Positions 9,655 through 20,000 of a DNA stretch of 64,000 nt are shown here, one piece after another (the stretch's first letter is position 1; each line of letters opens with the position of its first letter). The DNA comes from an uncultured Clostridia bacterium. GTDB taxonomy: Bacteria > Bacillota > Clostridia > TANB77 > CAG-508. The notes under the pieces were generated by a model that saw nothing but the letters and a program-made list of their open reading frames with translations, was not told where the DNA came from and made no database searches. The DNA is taken from NCBI GenBank assembly GCA_947632035.1, contig CANRNR010000001.1:1-64000 (forward strand), written 5' to 3'. A program made the position numbers and the translations under genes.

Positions 9655-9840
9655 TTAGTGGGTGTCAATAGTTAATAAAAGACTTGTAACAATACAAATC
9701 ATAGCAGATATTCCTGACCAAACGGCAAGATTGCTATTTATTGTAAAAGTCAAAAACAGAAAAACGATGAATGCTACGAATGAAATAAGCATCATCCATT
9801 CTGCCATTACTTTAAGTCCCCTACTTAATTTCTTTGTCAT
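9655..9840 (-). CDS. Small two-helix membrane protein, 61 aa, unknown function
   Basis: The sequence has a basic start (MTKKLSRGLKV) followed by two hydrophobic segments (about 13-33 and 40-57), so it is probably an integral membrane protein. I do not recognise a family. The reading frame is supported by a strong SD (AGGAGG, 8 nt before ATG), a well-spaced promoter and a terminator right after the stop. An overlapping plus-strand frame has none of these. A perfect 20-bp palindrome sits just downstream of the -10, so repression by a dimeric regulator is likely. Confidence 0.7.
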   Translation of the reverse strand: MTKKLSRGLKVMAEWMMLISFVAFIVFLFLTFTINSNLAVWSGISAMICIVTSLLLTIDTH

Positions 9841-9906
9841 TTGTGTTTCCTCCTAAAATTTTTTTACTTTGCTTTAACTTTCCACGCTGAAAACATGAAG
9901 GTTTGC

Positions 9907-9961
9907 TATATGGTAATTACCATATATACTATATTATAGCATAAATACCGATATAATGCAA
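9907..9961 (-). promoter_or_regulatory. Promoter and 20-bp operator palindrome of the 61-aa gene
   Basis: Minus strand: TTGCAT (9961-9956), 17-nt spacer, TATAAT (9938-9933). Seven bases downstream, covering the expected start point, is the perfect palindrome TATATGGTAATTACCATATA (9926-9907). Its size and position fit a GntR- or MarR-type repressor site. The regulator is not identifiable in the window. Confidence 0.75.
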
Positions 9962-9989
9962 ACGCCTGTTGTCTTATTTTATTTATATT

Positions 9990-10056
9990 TGTAACAAAAG
10001 TGTAATAAAAGTGTAATCATATTGTAATGCTATTTTGTCATATTCTGTTGTATAAT
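9990..10056 (+). promoter_or_regulatory. Four 11-bp-spaced TGTAAY repeats and -10 box of the zinc-peptidase gene
   Basis: TGTAAC/TGTAAT begin at 9990, 10001, 10012 and 10023, exactly 11 bp apart. Read on the other strand they are TTACA repeats with 5-6-nt gaps. This is the arrangement bound by tandem OmpR/PhoB-family regulators, and it resembles the PhoP box of Bacillus. The array ends 22 bp before TATAAT (10051-10056), where the -35 is poor, as expected for an activator-dependent promoter. Confidence 0.7.
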
Positions 10057-10093
10057 AGTATCCAGAAAAATACTAAGGAGAAATGTTTTTTAA

Positions 10094-11176
10094 ATGAATG
10101 TTGAAGCTGAATTAAAAAAGGATGGAATTGAAATAGTTGGAAGACTAGACACTCTAAGTGTTAATTCACTTGCTAAAAGTGTTTCTGATAAAATTTGCAA
10201 AGCTTTTCCTAAGGCTCACTTTAATGCTGGGCAATTATTTATTGAGCTTTCTAGAATTCCAATGTATTTAGCAGATATGCCTGATGGTTTTGCAGAAGCA
10301 ACATATTTTTACAAAAATTCTTCTATTTATTTTAAACAAGGGGTACCATTAGATGAACTTGAAAAATATGCTATACATGAGTTTATTCATTACTTACAAG
10401 AAGTAAAAGATAATAAAGGTAACTTATTCCGTTTAGGACTTTGTGATTATACAGAGTTTAAGACTTATGGAATGGCTTTAAATGAGGGTGCTGTTCAACT
10501 TGCAACTGCTAAAGTTTTAGGTTACAATCAGGAAATTGTAAAATATTATGATATATCTTTACCTACAGATAGTCCTAATTGCTACCCACTTCTTTGCAAT
10601 TTAGTAAAACAACTTGCTTATTTAATAGGCGATGAATTGTTGTTAGATAGCACATTATTTAGCACAAATGCATTCAAAGAAGAGGCAATTAGACTTTGTG
10701 GTAAAAAAGAATTTTTAAAGATACAAGAGAATTTAGATAAAATCTTAAATATAGAAGAAAAAATTATTAAGCTAAATAATCGTTTAGTAGAAGATGATTG
10801 TGAAGGTTCTAAGGCTCAAAAAATCGGAATTAAAATTGCAAGCTTTAAAGAAGATTTAAAGAAAACTTTTATTTTAACACAAGACCTTATCTTTTCGTCA
10901 TACTTTAATAAAGAATTTAATAATTTAACAACTACACAAGATATTGAAGTTTATCGTACAAAATTGTATGCTTATCAAAATTACATTGGTATTATTGATA
11001 ATTACTTTGATTATAGTAATTACTATATTGATAAAATGGCTGCTTTAGAGGAACGTTATGAAGCAATTATAAATAATGTTTCTTTAACTGTTGTTAAGGA
11101 ATCTAAACTTGCTAATTTATTTAAAGCTTTGAGAAATATTTTCTCTTGGAATAAAGATAAAGAGATAGATGAATAA
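10094..11176 (+). CDS. Putative zinc-dependent peptidase (HExxH), cytoplasmic
   Basis: The 360-aa protein has no signal peptide or membrane segment. It carries HEFIH (residues 95-99) within KYAIHEFIHYLQE, followed by NEGAVQLAT with Glu about 131. This HExxH...E arrangement is typical of gluzincin-like metallopeptidases. The second half (about 200-360) is helical and charged, with probable coiled coil. I do not recognise a named family. The start has an SD (AAGGAG, 10074-10079). It is the only plus-strand gene in the first 42 kb, monocistronic, with an activator-type promoter of four 11-bp-spaced repeats. The OmpR-type regulator at 22.9-23.6 kb is one candidate for its control. The function is inferred from the motif only. 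Confidence 0.72.
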   Translation: MNVEAELKKDGIEIVGRLDTLSVNSLAKSVSDKICKAFPKAHFNAGQLFIELSRIPMYLADMPDGFAEATYFYKNSSIYFKQGVPLDELEKYAIHEFIHYLQEVKDNKGNLFRLGLCDYTEFKTYGMALNEGAVQLATAKVLGYNQEIVKYYDISLPTDSPNCYPLLCNLVKQLAYLIGDELLLDSTLFSTNAFKEEAIRLCGKKEFLKIQENLDKILNIEEKIIKLNNRLVEDDCEGSKAQKIGIKIASFKEDLKKTFILTQDLIFSSYFNKEFNNLTTTQDIEVYRTKLYAYQNYIGIIDNYFDYSNYYIDKMAALEERYEAIINNVSLTVVKESKLANLFKALRNIFSWNKDKEIDE

Positions 11177-11249
11177 TTTATCATTAATGTATTTAGCATT
11201 TTTCTATAATTATTAAAAATATAATCTTTTATATAAAATATAAATTTAA

Positions 11250-11290
11250 AAGCATATACTTAAAATCAAAGTATATGCTTCTTTTTATTT
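11250..11290 (+). terminator. Terminator after the zinc-peptidase gene
   Basis: Hairpin AAGCATATACTT / AAGTATATGCTT with a 7-nt loop, followed by CTTTTTATTT. It lies between convergent genes. Confidence 0.8.
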
Positions 11291-11310
11291 TTAAATTACA
11301 ATTTTTTCTC

Positions 11311-12763
11311 TTAATTATTCCATGTTGGGAATATTTTAGCATCCCAAGGTGCACCATCAATTGAGCCTTCTGGTTTTTTTATTATTAATCTTTTCAAACC
11401 ATCAGTATTATGAAAACAACTAGATTTTATTCTTGTAACACTTGCTGGTACAATAATCTCACTTAGCTCCGTACAGTCATAAAATGCATAATTATCTAAT
11501 TTTGTAACTGTACCTGGTATTTCACATGTTCCTGTTTTTGTCGCCTTAACACTAATTAATTCAGTCATCGCTGTGTCTAATAACATATCATCCACTATTT
11601 TATAATATTGGTTATTTGGATCTATCTCAAATTTTTCTACTTCTTTCAATCCTGAAAAAGCACCATCTCCAATTTTCTTTACGCTTTTAGGAATTTTTAA
11701 ATTTACTATATCTGCACAAGCCGTAAATGCATAAGCACCAATTTGCTCAATTCCTTCATTTAACGTAAGGTCTGCTAAATGATAAGCCCATGAAAAAGCA
11801 TTGTCTTCTATAATTTTTACAGTTCCAGGTATATTTATTTTTGTTATTCTAGAACAGTCACCAAATGAGGTATCGCCAAGTTCACGGACAGTACTTGGAA
11901 AGTTAACTGTCGTTAAATATTTATTTGTATAGAAAGATCTTTCTGCAACTCTTTCACACCCATCAATAATATTATATTCTGTTGTTCCTAGTCCTATGAA
12001 GTATTGTATTAAAGTCTTTTTATCACTAGTATATAAAGCATTATTATATACTTTATAATATGGACTTTGTGAAGTTATATTAGTAAGTGGTTTATTTTCA
12101 CAAAATGCTCTTTCTTCAATAGTTTCTACTGATGATGGTATAGTAATTTGTGAAAGATTACATGTTTCAAATGCAGATTCTTTAATTGTTTTTACACCTT
12201 TAGGTATTACAACACTTGAAAGATTTGTACAATCTTTAAAAGCATTTTTTCCGAATAACTTCTATGCTATCTGGTATTATTACTCTTTGTATTGAAGGTG
12301 TAGGAGCTTTAGACCCCATAATATTTACTTCACATGGTCCTATTCCTTTTATTTCTACCCCATCTATATATTTAGGAATTATTAATTCTGTGATAGTTCT
12401 AACATCTGGACCTATATATTGTATAATATAACCAGTTTCAGGATCAACTTGCCAGTACGAACTGGTTGACTCTTCGTTTTTATCCTTTCCTTCAACTTCT
12501 GTTATGCTTCCTAAATAATTTGTTAAATTTTGTGTATCATTACTATCATTAGTTTTACCTTTTTCATATTCATTGGCTGCATCAACTGCACTATCTATTA
12601 TTCCACCATTTGTTAAAAACCTTATAGTTATTGATGCAAGAATAATTAAAATGATAATTGTTATAGCTAAAGCAATTATTGTTATGCCTTTTGTTGAGTT
12701 GATTTTATTTTTTGAAATAATACTTTCAGCTATTCTTCTCTTTTCTCTTAATTTTTTATTCAT
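11311..12763 (-). pseudogene. Pilin-anchored leucine-rich-repeat (BspA-like) protein with one +1 frameshift
   Basis: The first part (from ATG 12763, SD AAAGGAG) has a type IV prepilin-like leader: NSTKG, then ITIIALAITIIILIILASIT. A linker follows, then the first BspA-like repeat, ending at a premature stop (12236). The same repeat resumes in the next frame and runs open to 11311 with more repeats (NAFKDCTNLSSVVIP, CTELSEIIVPASVTRI), with no start codon of its own until a TTG at 11649. The break is at ATT-CGG-AAA-AAA-TGC (12256-12242). Skipping the C restores V-I-G-K-N-A-F, the family consensus; alternatively one A of the A6 run is extra. The product would be a surface or pilus-like LRR adhesin. 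It may be a pseudogene, a sequencing indel, or recoded. Confidence 0.8.
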
Positions 12764-12824
12764 TTTTGTTTTCTCCTTTATATTTTTTCTTATGTAATTC
12801 ATTTTCTCTATAATTATTTATTTT

Positions 12825-12853
12825 ATTATACTAATAAATAATTTAATTGTAAA
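12825..12853 (-). promoter_or_regulatory. Promoter of the LRR protein gene
   Basis: Minus strand: TTTACA (12853-12848), 17-nt spacer, TATAAT (12830-12825). It lies about 60 bp upstream of the chosen start, so the frameshifted gene still has a good promoter. Confidence 0.65.
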
Positions 12854-12926
12854 TACTTTTTATTAATAAAAGTCTTTGCTATGTATTAACAAATATTTTT
12901 AATTTTATCTACTTCTATTTAACTCC

Positions 12927-14303
12927 TCACTCAATATTTCCTATTATATATTTTTCTATTTCATTAGCTACTTTTCTACCATCTCTTGCAGCCCATGCAA
13001 CAGTTGAAGTAGTTCCTATTAAATCTCCTCCTGCAAAAATATTAGTTCCTTCTATTTGACAATTTTCATTTACCTCTAGATATTTTTTCTTTGTGCTAGG
13101 AAGCCCTTCATTTTCTAGTATTTCTAGTTCTACCTTCGCACCTACTGCCATTACTACATAGTCCATATTCATTATATAATTGCTTCCTTCTATATCTACT
13201 GGTACTTTCCTGTTTTCTCCTTCTTTTTGTACAAGTTCTGTTTTTATACATTCTATTTTTTCTACTTTGCCATTTCCTAATATTTTTGTAATGTTATTTT
13301 GGAATAAAAATTCTATTCCTTCTTTTTTTGCATCTACAATTTCTTTAACTTCTGCTGGCATTTCAGCTTCTGACCTTCTATATATTACAACTACTCTTTT
13401 AGCACCTAATCTTTTAATTGTCCTTGCACAATCCATTGCAACATTTCCACCGCCAATTATTGCTACACTTTTATTTTGATAGTCTGGATGACAATTTAGT
13501 TCAAGTAAAGTATTTCCACCATACACTCCATCTAATTCTTCGCCTTCTATTACCATTTTTCTAGGTATATTTGCACCAAATGCTAAAAATACGGCATCAT
13601 AGTTTTGACTTAAATCTTTTAATGAAAGATTTTTACCTAATTCTTTATTATATTCTACTCTTATGCCTTGCTCTATAATAGAATTTACTGTTTTTTCTAC
13701 TATACTTTTGTCTAATCTAAAGTCTGGTATTCCATGACTTAAAATTCCTCCAAGTTTATCATATTTTTCATATATGGTAACTTCTGCACCTTTTCTTGCT
13801 AAAAAACTACTACAAGTAAGCCCTGCAGGGCCACCACCCACTACTGCAATTTTCTTGTCTTTCAATGTTTTAATCCTACAATTTACAGCATTTTGAGTAT
13901 TTTCATTTTTTTCAGCATGTTCACTTTTTTGGTTGTGTTCGTCACTTTCAATGCCCTCTTTGTAATACCCTTTTTCCAAAGCATTATCAAATATATAGCT
14001 TTCTATTTCTCCTATGCTAACAGGCTTACCTTTTATCCCTCTTACACAACTTCCCTCACATTGTTTTTGATGTGGACATATTCTTCCACAAATACTACCT
14101 AAAACTGTCATTTCTGATAATACTTTATATGCTTCTTCTAAATTTCCTTCTTTTGCTAATTTAATAAAAGTTGGTATATCATTTGACAAAGGACAGCCAT
14201 TTTTACTACATGGCTTTGCTACACAATTTAAACAATAATTCATTTTTTCTTGTATCTCTTCTATTTTCACTTGCTTAACATTTGTTTCTTGTTCTTCATT
14301 CAT
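12927..14303 (-). CDS. NADPH-dependent glutamate synthase small-subunit-type oxidoreductase
   Basis: The 458-aa protein belongs to the GltD family. The N-terminal cysteine-rich helical domain (CLNCVAKPCSKNGCP, CGRICPHQKQCEGSC) binds two 4Fe-4S clusters. The FAD Rossmann motif is VVGGGPAGLTCSSFLARKG and the NADPH motif is AIIGGGNVAMDCARTIKRLG. The C-terminal FAD signature is GTNIFAGGDL. Stand-alone copies without the large GltB subunit are common in Clostridia and may act as homotetrameric glutamate synthase or as flavin oxidoreductases paired with other partners. No gltB is seen here. A glutamate-rich, low-complexity insertion (about residues 120-140, HNQKSEHAEKNENTQN) separates the Fe-S and FAD parts and is longer than usual. 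Confidence 0.88.
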   Translation of the reverse strand: MNEEQETNVKQVKIEEIQEKMNYCLNCVAKPCSKNGCPLSNDIPTFIKLAKEGNLEEAYKVLSEMTVLGSICGRICPHQKQCEGSCVRGIKGKPVSIGEIESYIFDNALEKGYYKEGIESDEHNQKSEHAEKNENTQNAVNCRIKTLKDKKIAVVGGGPAGLTCSSFLARKGAEVTIYEKYDKLGGILSHGIPDFRLDKSIVEKTVNSIIEQGIRVEYNKELGKNLSLKDLSQNYDAVFLAFGANIPRKMVIEGEELDGVYGGNTLLELNCHPDYQNKSVAIIGGGNVAMDCARTIKRLGAKRVVVIYRRSEAEMPAEVKEIVDAKKEGIEFLFQNNITKILGNGKVEKIECIKTELVQKEGENRKVPVDIEGSNYIMNMDYVVMAVGAKVELEILENEGLPSTKKKYLEVNENCQIEGTNIFAGGDLIGTTSTVAWAARDGRKVANEIEKYIIGNIE

Positions 14304-14379
14304 ATTTGATTCCTCTTTGTATATTTATTTAATTTAATACTAATTTTATAATTTATATAACTATATTTTTCTTGCAATA

Positions 14380-14934
14380 TTATTTAACATTTATTTCATT
14401 ATACTTTTTAACCACTTGTTTTAAGTCTTTCCAAAAATCAATTTTCTTTGCTTCATCTCTTAAAAGTGCTGCTGGATGCCATGTTGGCATATAATAAATT
14501 CCTTTTTTCTCTATCCAATTTCCTCTTGCCAAAGTTATTCCATATTCTTTTCCTAATATATTTTTTAGTGCAGTACTTCCTAATAATACTATAATTTTAG
14601 GTTTTACTAACATTACTTGATTTCTTAAATATTCTAAGCATGCCTCAGCTTCATCATCTTCTGGTACACGGTTATTAGGTGGTCTACATTTTACAATGTT
14701 TGCAATATATACTTCTTCTCTTTTTATTCCTAGTCCTTGAAATGCCTTATTCATAAGTTGACCTGCTTTGCCAACAAAAGGCAATCCTTGTGCATCTTCA
14801 TCTGCACCAGGACCTTCTCCTATAAACATTATATCTGCTTCTTTATTTCCTTCTCCAAATACTATGTTGTGCCTGCCTTCACATAACTTACATTTAGTGC
14901 AATCTTTAATACTATTTTCTAATTCTTCCCACAT
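14380..14934 (-). CDS. Type-4 uracil-DNA glycosylase (Fe-S)
   Basis: At 184 aa this is the right length for family-4 UDG, which removes uracil from DNA and holds a 4Fe-4S cluster. Cluster cysteines include CTKCKLC near residues 12-18. The active-site motif is GEGPGADEDAQGLPFVG and the second motif is HPAALLR near residue 157. It sits in a minus-strand run with LD-carboxypeptidase, pgeF and addB upstream and the gltD-like gene downstream. No strong SD precedes the ATG. Confidence 0.93.
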   Translation of the reverse strand: MWEELENSIKDCTKCKLCEGRHNIVFGEGNKEADIMFIGEGPGADEDAQGLPFVGKAGQLMNKAFQGLGIKREEVYIANIVKCRPPNNRVPEDDEAEACLEYLRNQVMLVKPKIIVLLGSTALKNILGKEYGITLARGNWIEKKGIYYMPTWHPAALLRDEAKKIDFWKDLKQVVKKYNEINVK

Positions 14935-15015
14935 TTTTTATCGAGACCATATCCATCTTCACATTCTTATTATAGTTAGAATAGGTCACATTCTCCCTTC
15001 TAGTTTTTCATTTTT

Positions 15016-15927
15016 TTACTCAATACAATTTTCTAATAATTCAATTTTTATTTCTTTTTCCGTATCTATCTTTGCCATTGTTCCTATTGGAATTACAGTC
15101 TTTTTATCTATGTGTCCAAAGTTATCTGATTTTATAATTGGGAAATTATATTCACCTTCTAAAGTATCTAATAAAATTTGTTCTATAGAAATTGAACCAT
15201 CATAATTTCCAAGCCATATTCCTTTTATTTTATCAAACACACCATTTTGCTTCATGTTATATAAATGATTACTTACCAAAGCTGGTGGTGTTTCTAAAAA
15301 TAATTCTTCTAAAAATAAAATTTTATCTGTAAAGTCGATTTGATATTTACCACTTGACATTTGAGATACTAAACTTAAATTTCCACCTACTAATATTCCT
15401 TTTGCTTTTCCTTCTTTTATCGTTTTATATTCTTCTCCTGCTTCCCCAATGCTAAGCCCTGCTTCGTAAAATCTTTTCATTACTTCTTTGTAGCCATATT
15501 CTGTTTGCCAAGATGTTAGTGCTTTAAATGTTGGTCCATGAAATGTTACTAAACCAGTTTTGTTATAAATTACATTTAATAGTGATGTAGAATCGCTAAA
15601 ACCGCAAACAATTTTAGGTTGATATTTTATTTTGTCATAGTCTATATAATCAAATGTACTATTTGAATTAAATCCACCACAAATGCAAAAGATTGCTTTT
15701 ACCTCTGGGTCTTGAAATAAATTATTTATGTCTTGTGCTTTTTCTTTTGCAGTAGCACCATAGCCTAAAGTATTAACTAGGGCATACTTTCCAAGCTTTA
15801 CTTTAAAGCCTGAACTTTCCATTAAGCAAATTGACCTATTTATTATTTCTAAATCTTCTTTTGTTATCACATCTGATGGAGAAATTAAACCTATTGTGTC
15901 TCCTTTTTTTAATCTTTGTGGTATCAT
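15016..15927 (-). CDS. LD-carboxypeptidase (peptidase family S66)
   Basis: The 303-aa protein matches the S66/MccF family, which cleaves the L-Lys/mDAP-D-Ala bond of muropeptides (cell-wall recycling) or detoxifies microcin-like conjugates. It starts with the typical RLKKGDTIGLISPSD. The nucleophile serine is in VCGFSDSTSLLN (about residue 110), and the Glu/His partners lie in the second half (LFLEELFLETP; DNFGHIDKKTVIPIG). No signal peptide is visible, so it should be cytoplasmic. The start codon has SD AAAGGA. Confidence 0.9.
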   Translation of the reverse strand: MIPQRLKKGDTIGLISPSDVITKEDLEIINRSICLMESSGFKVKLGKYALVNTLGYGATAKEKAQDINNLFQDPEVKAIFCICGGFNSNSTFDYIDYDKIKYQPKIVCGFSDSTSLLNVIYNKTGLVTFHGPTFKALTSWQTEYGYKEVMKRFYEAGLSIGEAGEEYKTIKEGKAKGILVGGNLSLVSQMSSGKYQIDFTDKILFLEELFLETPPALVSNHLYNMKQNGVFDKIKGIWLGNYDGSISIEQILLDTLEGEYNFPIIKSDNFGHIDKKTVIPIGTMAKIDTEKEIKIELLENCIE

Positions 15928-15980
15928 AATTAAATCCTTTCTAACTTAAACATCTATTTATATTAAATGTATCATACTTC

Positions 15981-16895
15981 TTAATTTAACGCAATTATTG
16001 CTGCATTCCTTCCTGAGTTTTCTTTATCTACCCTGTATGAATGGAATTTATCACTATGGCATACTGTACAAATATTGCTATCTACTATATTTTCTTCTTT
16101 TAGTCCCATTTCTTTTAATAAACATATATTTATTTTAGTTGTATCTATAAAATATTTTTGCTTTTCCTCTTTTATTTCACCTTTTTTTATAATTTCTGAA
16201 ATCTCACTTAAATTTTTATATTTTTGATAGAATAATTCTTTTACATCTTCATCTACTTCAAAGCAACAACTTTTTATGCATGGACAAATGCAACATATAA
16301 TGTTTTCTGGATTACTTTCATACTCTGTAATCATTTTATTTACTGCATTTTTGCATATTCCAGCAAGTGTTCCTTTCCAACCAGAATGCACACTTCCTAC
16401 TACTTTTTTTGCTGGGTCATAGAACAAAAGTGAGGTACAGTCTGCTGATGTAGTTAATAAAACTAATTCTTTTTGGTTTGTAAGTATTCCGTCTACATTA
16501 TCTAATGTTTTTGACTGATTTGTTACTTCTTCAAATTCAATATCTGTATTTTCTGTATAATTTATATCATTTTGTATTATATCATTTTTTAGTGTTTCCT
16601 GTTTAATTTTCTCCTCTTCTAGAGGTACTTTATATATTGTTTCTACTATGTCTGTGTGAGTTTGATGTGGTTTTACTATATTTTGAGGATTTAAGTTTAA
16701 AGCATTACAAATCTTTTTATAACTTTCCTGTAGTTTTTCATTATTTTTATAACTTGGTGGGAAGTCTAAATTTCCATTACTTCTTAGAGTATAGCAATGT
16801 GTAATTTCTGGGTATTCTAGTAGTTTTTTAAATTGCATATATTGTATATTATCTTTTTCAAAACATACTAATTTTTCATCTTCCCAAATTTTCAT
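15981..16895 (-). CDS. pgeF: Peptidoglycan editing factor / multicopper-fold laccase-domain protein
   Basis: The 304-aa protein belongs to the YfiH/PgeF (laccase-domain) family. Metal and active-site residues are conserved: HQTHTDIV (about residue 78), TTSADCTSLLFYDP and VGSVHSGWKGTLAGI. The family has been linked to removal of wrongly incorporated L-Ser-type muropeptides and to purine-nucleoside cleavage. An insertion of about 35 residues between HQTH and SADC (EEEKIKQETLKNDIIQN...) is longer than in typical members. The SD AAAGGA is followed by an out-of-frame ATG-AAA-TCT-AAA-TGA whose stop overlaps the pgeF ATG, so coupled initiation is possible. Confidence 0.9.
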   Translation of the reverse strand: MKIWEDEKLVCFEKDNIQYMQFKKLLEYPEITHCYTLRSNGNLDFPPSYKNNEKLQESYKKICNALNLNPQNIVKPHQTHTDIVETIYKVPLEEEKIKQETLKNDIIQNDINYTENTDIEFEEVTNQSKTLDNVDGILTNQKELVLLTTSADCTSLLFYDPAKKVVGSVHSGWKGTLAGICKNAVNKMITEYESNPENIICCICPCIKSCCFEVDEDVKELFYQKYKNLSEISEIIKKGEIKEEKQKYFIDTTKINICLLKEMGLKEENIVDSNICTVCHSDKFHSYRVDKENSGRNAAIIALN

Positions 16896-17017
16896 TTAGA
16901 TTTCATTCCTTTCTAACTTTACTTGTAGAATTACTAATTTCTCATATTTAAATCATATCGTCTATAAATCTTAGTGCCAAATCAAATCCACACCACCTTA
17001 TAAACCGCAAGACAAAC

Positions 17018-20000
17018 CTAAATTTCACTATCTTTTGAAATATACCTATAACTATTTTGTGCTACTTGATTAAACTTGCAAATTGCTTTATATGAGCAAT
17101 AATCACATCCAGTTGCTTTGCTTTGTACATTATAGTATGGCTCAATTGGAATACTTCCGTTTAAAATTTCACTTGAAATTTGTTTTATTGTTTTTTCAAT
17201 ATATACTTGTAAATCTTCAAATTGCTTTCTACTAATATTTCTATCGTTTTTGCCTACATTACCTGATTTTAATATGCTTGCATCTATTATATTTGACTTT
17301 CCGCCAGCCTTTTCTAAATTCGTATCCATTTTTTTAACAATATTGCTATCTGCTAAAATAAGTCCTTGCATTTTAAATTGCTTTCTAAGTTCTGCTTCTA
17401 TAATCTCTTGATTTTCCTCAGGATCTCTAGATATATTTTTTCCAACTAAGGTAAGGTATAATGCTCCTGCTGGCATATAACCTTTGCTTTTACAAGCTAC
17501 ATCTAAGTATGTTAAAAGTTGTAATTGTAATCCGCCACGTACCTCATTTAAGTTTATATTATGAGGTGTTGATTTATAATCTATAATTCTTATATAACTT
17601 CCATCAGGCATTTTTGCTATATCAATTCTATCAATTTTTCCTACAATTTCTACTTTTTTACCATCTTCTAGTTCAAAAATTATTGGCAAGTATTCTTTTC
17701 CTTCTCCAAATTCCACCTCATGCCCTACTAGTTCAAATTCGCTGTATTTAAGCCCTTCTACAATATACCACATTGATTGTGTAATTGCTCTTGATAATCT
17801 TTTTGCTACTGCTCTATATTTTGGAATGCTATTAAATATTTCATATTGCTTTAATGCCAATTTTTCTTCTATTACTTCTTCTGTAATCTTTTTTGCTTCT
17901 TCTTTTTCTAGCCTTTTCACAGATATATTTCTTTCTTCCAAAACTTCAAAAAATCTGTCTATTACTTCATGCATGAAACTTCCAGTATCGAAACTTTCTA
18001 TCTTAAAATCTCTCTTTTCTTTTAATTTTAAACCATATTTTAAATAATACGAAAATGCACAAGATCTATATTGTTCTAAACGAGAGACACTTGTTTTTAA
18101 TGTATCACCATATAATTTTTGTAGATTACTTTTTTCTATCTTTTCAGGTATATTTTTGTATTCCAATGCCTTTAATGAATTTTCTAATTTATCCTTATCA
18201 TGTAACTCGTAATATTTATATACTTCAAACCATATAGGCTCTATTTCTTCCCCATTTTTGTATTCTCTTAATTTTACTAATAATTCATCAAATGTTGTAC
18301 TATCTAATAAAATATTGCTTTCTCTTTTAACTACATCACTAGTTTCTTTCAAATTAGGAAAAATACGTTTAATTTTATTTACTAAAATAGATGGTCTTAA
18401 AGAACCTCCATCTGAATCTGAAGATAGATATAATAAAAATAGCTTCTCCTCAGCTGTTCCAAATGCCTTATATATATTAAAATTATCATCATATAATTGT
18501 TCTAATGTAGTTTTTGCAAGTTCTATTCCTTGCTCTTTTAATGTTCTTCTATCTTCGTCATCTAGAAATCCCTCATCTTTTATTGCCTGTGGGAAACTTC
18601 CATCATTTAATCCTATTAAAAATGCTACTCTAACTTTATGTGTTCTTGAACGGTCTATATCTCCTATTACTACTTGGTCTGCGGTTGCTGGAATTGTGCC
18701 TAAATCACTTTGCGAAAATCCCATTTTTAAAATTTTGCTATATCTTTCAAAAGTTACTACCTTTTCACCTAATACTAACACTATTTCATCAAGTAAATCT
18801 ATTAAAATTTTTAAGCTAATTTCATATTCTTTTGCAATCTCTAAGTTGTTTGTTTCTTTTAAATATTGCACTTTTTCATTTAGCTTTTGCTCTATATTGT
18901 TTTCCTTTAAAAATTCATATATTCCCTTTGTTATTTCCTTTACTGTCTTGTAGCCTGCTAGATTATTTTTAAATTTTAGTAATGGTGAAACTATTTTTTC
19001 TTTTGCATATAATATTTTTTGCTTTTCCTCATCATTTTCATCATAGAATTTCCACTCTTTTGCATACCACCTTGATCCTTTTATTCCCCATTTTATGCAA
19101 TAGTTTTCTAATAAAGAAATATCATAATTATCTAACTCAAAAAATCCAGTTTTAATAAGCCCAAACATTGCTTCATAAGACCAGTTCTTTGCAAATATCT
19201 CAAGCAAAGATAACACTAGCTTTACTAATAAATTTGAACTTAAATCCTTTTTTTCATCAATAAAAACTGGAATTTGATACTTGTTAAAAATTGCTTTTGC
19301 TAAGCTTGAATATGTGGTTATATCTTTTGTGATAACTGCAATATCTTCGTACCTATATCCTTGCTTTGCAAGCTTTGTTATTTGAATCGCTACTTCCTCT
19401 ATTTCTGAATATGGGTTATTTGCTAAGAATAAAGAAATGTTTTCTATTTCATCTTGATATGGCTTGTAATAAGGTTCTCTCATGCTTTTTACTAAGTATG
19501 CAAGCTCTTTAGTTTTAAATCTTTTTTCTTCTAATAAACGGATTGGCTCTTCAATTTCTATTTGTTCTTCTCTTGCAATATTTAAAATTCTATTTGCAGT
19601 TTGTTTATTTGCATAAAAAATATCAGTATCTGGATTTGTATTTTCATTTAGATTATCTGCACAAATTGTTATTGTTACCTTGTGAGATATTTTCATTAGC
19701 TTTCTTAAAATTTCATATTCTTGCAAAGTAAAGCCTGCAAATTCATCTATGTATATATCACAGTTATAGAACTCTTTTGAACTTTCTAGCTTTTCAGCAA
19801 GAAGGTTCAAATTATCGTTTTCATCAAGGTACTGTGTTTCAATTTGATTTGTATAAAGCTCATAAAGATTAGTAATATCTTTTAGCTTTGTTTGTAAATA
19901 TTTATTTTTAGTTTCATCACATACCTCTTTTAGCTTTTCTACTGAAACTTGATGTTTTTTAAGTTCTGTTAACTGCCTTCCTATCATTTCTACATTTTCG

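Noticed and set aside
9662..9856. Plus-strand 64-aa frame opposite the small membrane protein
   Set aside because: No SD or promoter in that direction. The minus-strand frame has SD, promoter, operator and terminator.
10000..10030. Short CRISPR-like array from the regular TGTAAY repeats
   Set aside because: Unit length is 11 bp with only a 6-bp conserved part and no spacers. It fits a regulator binding array, not a CRISPR.
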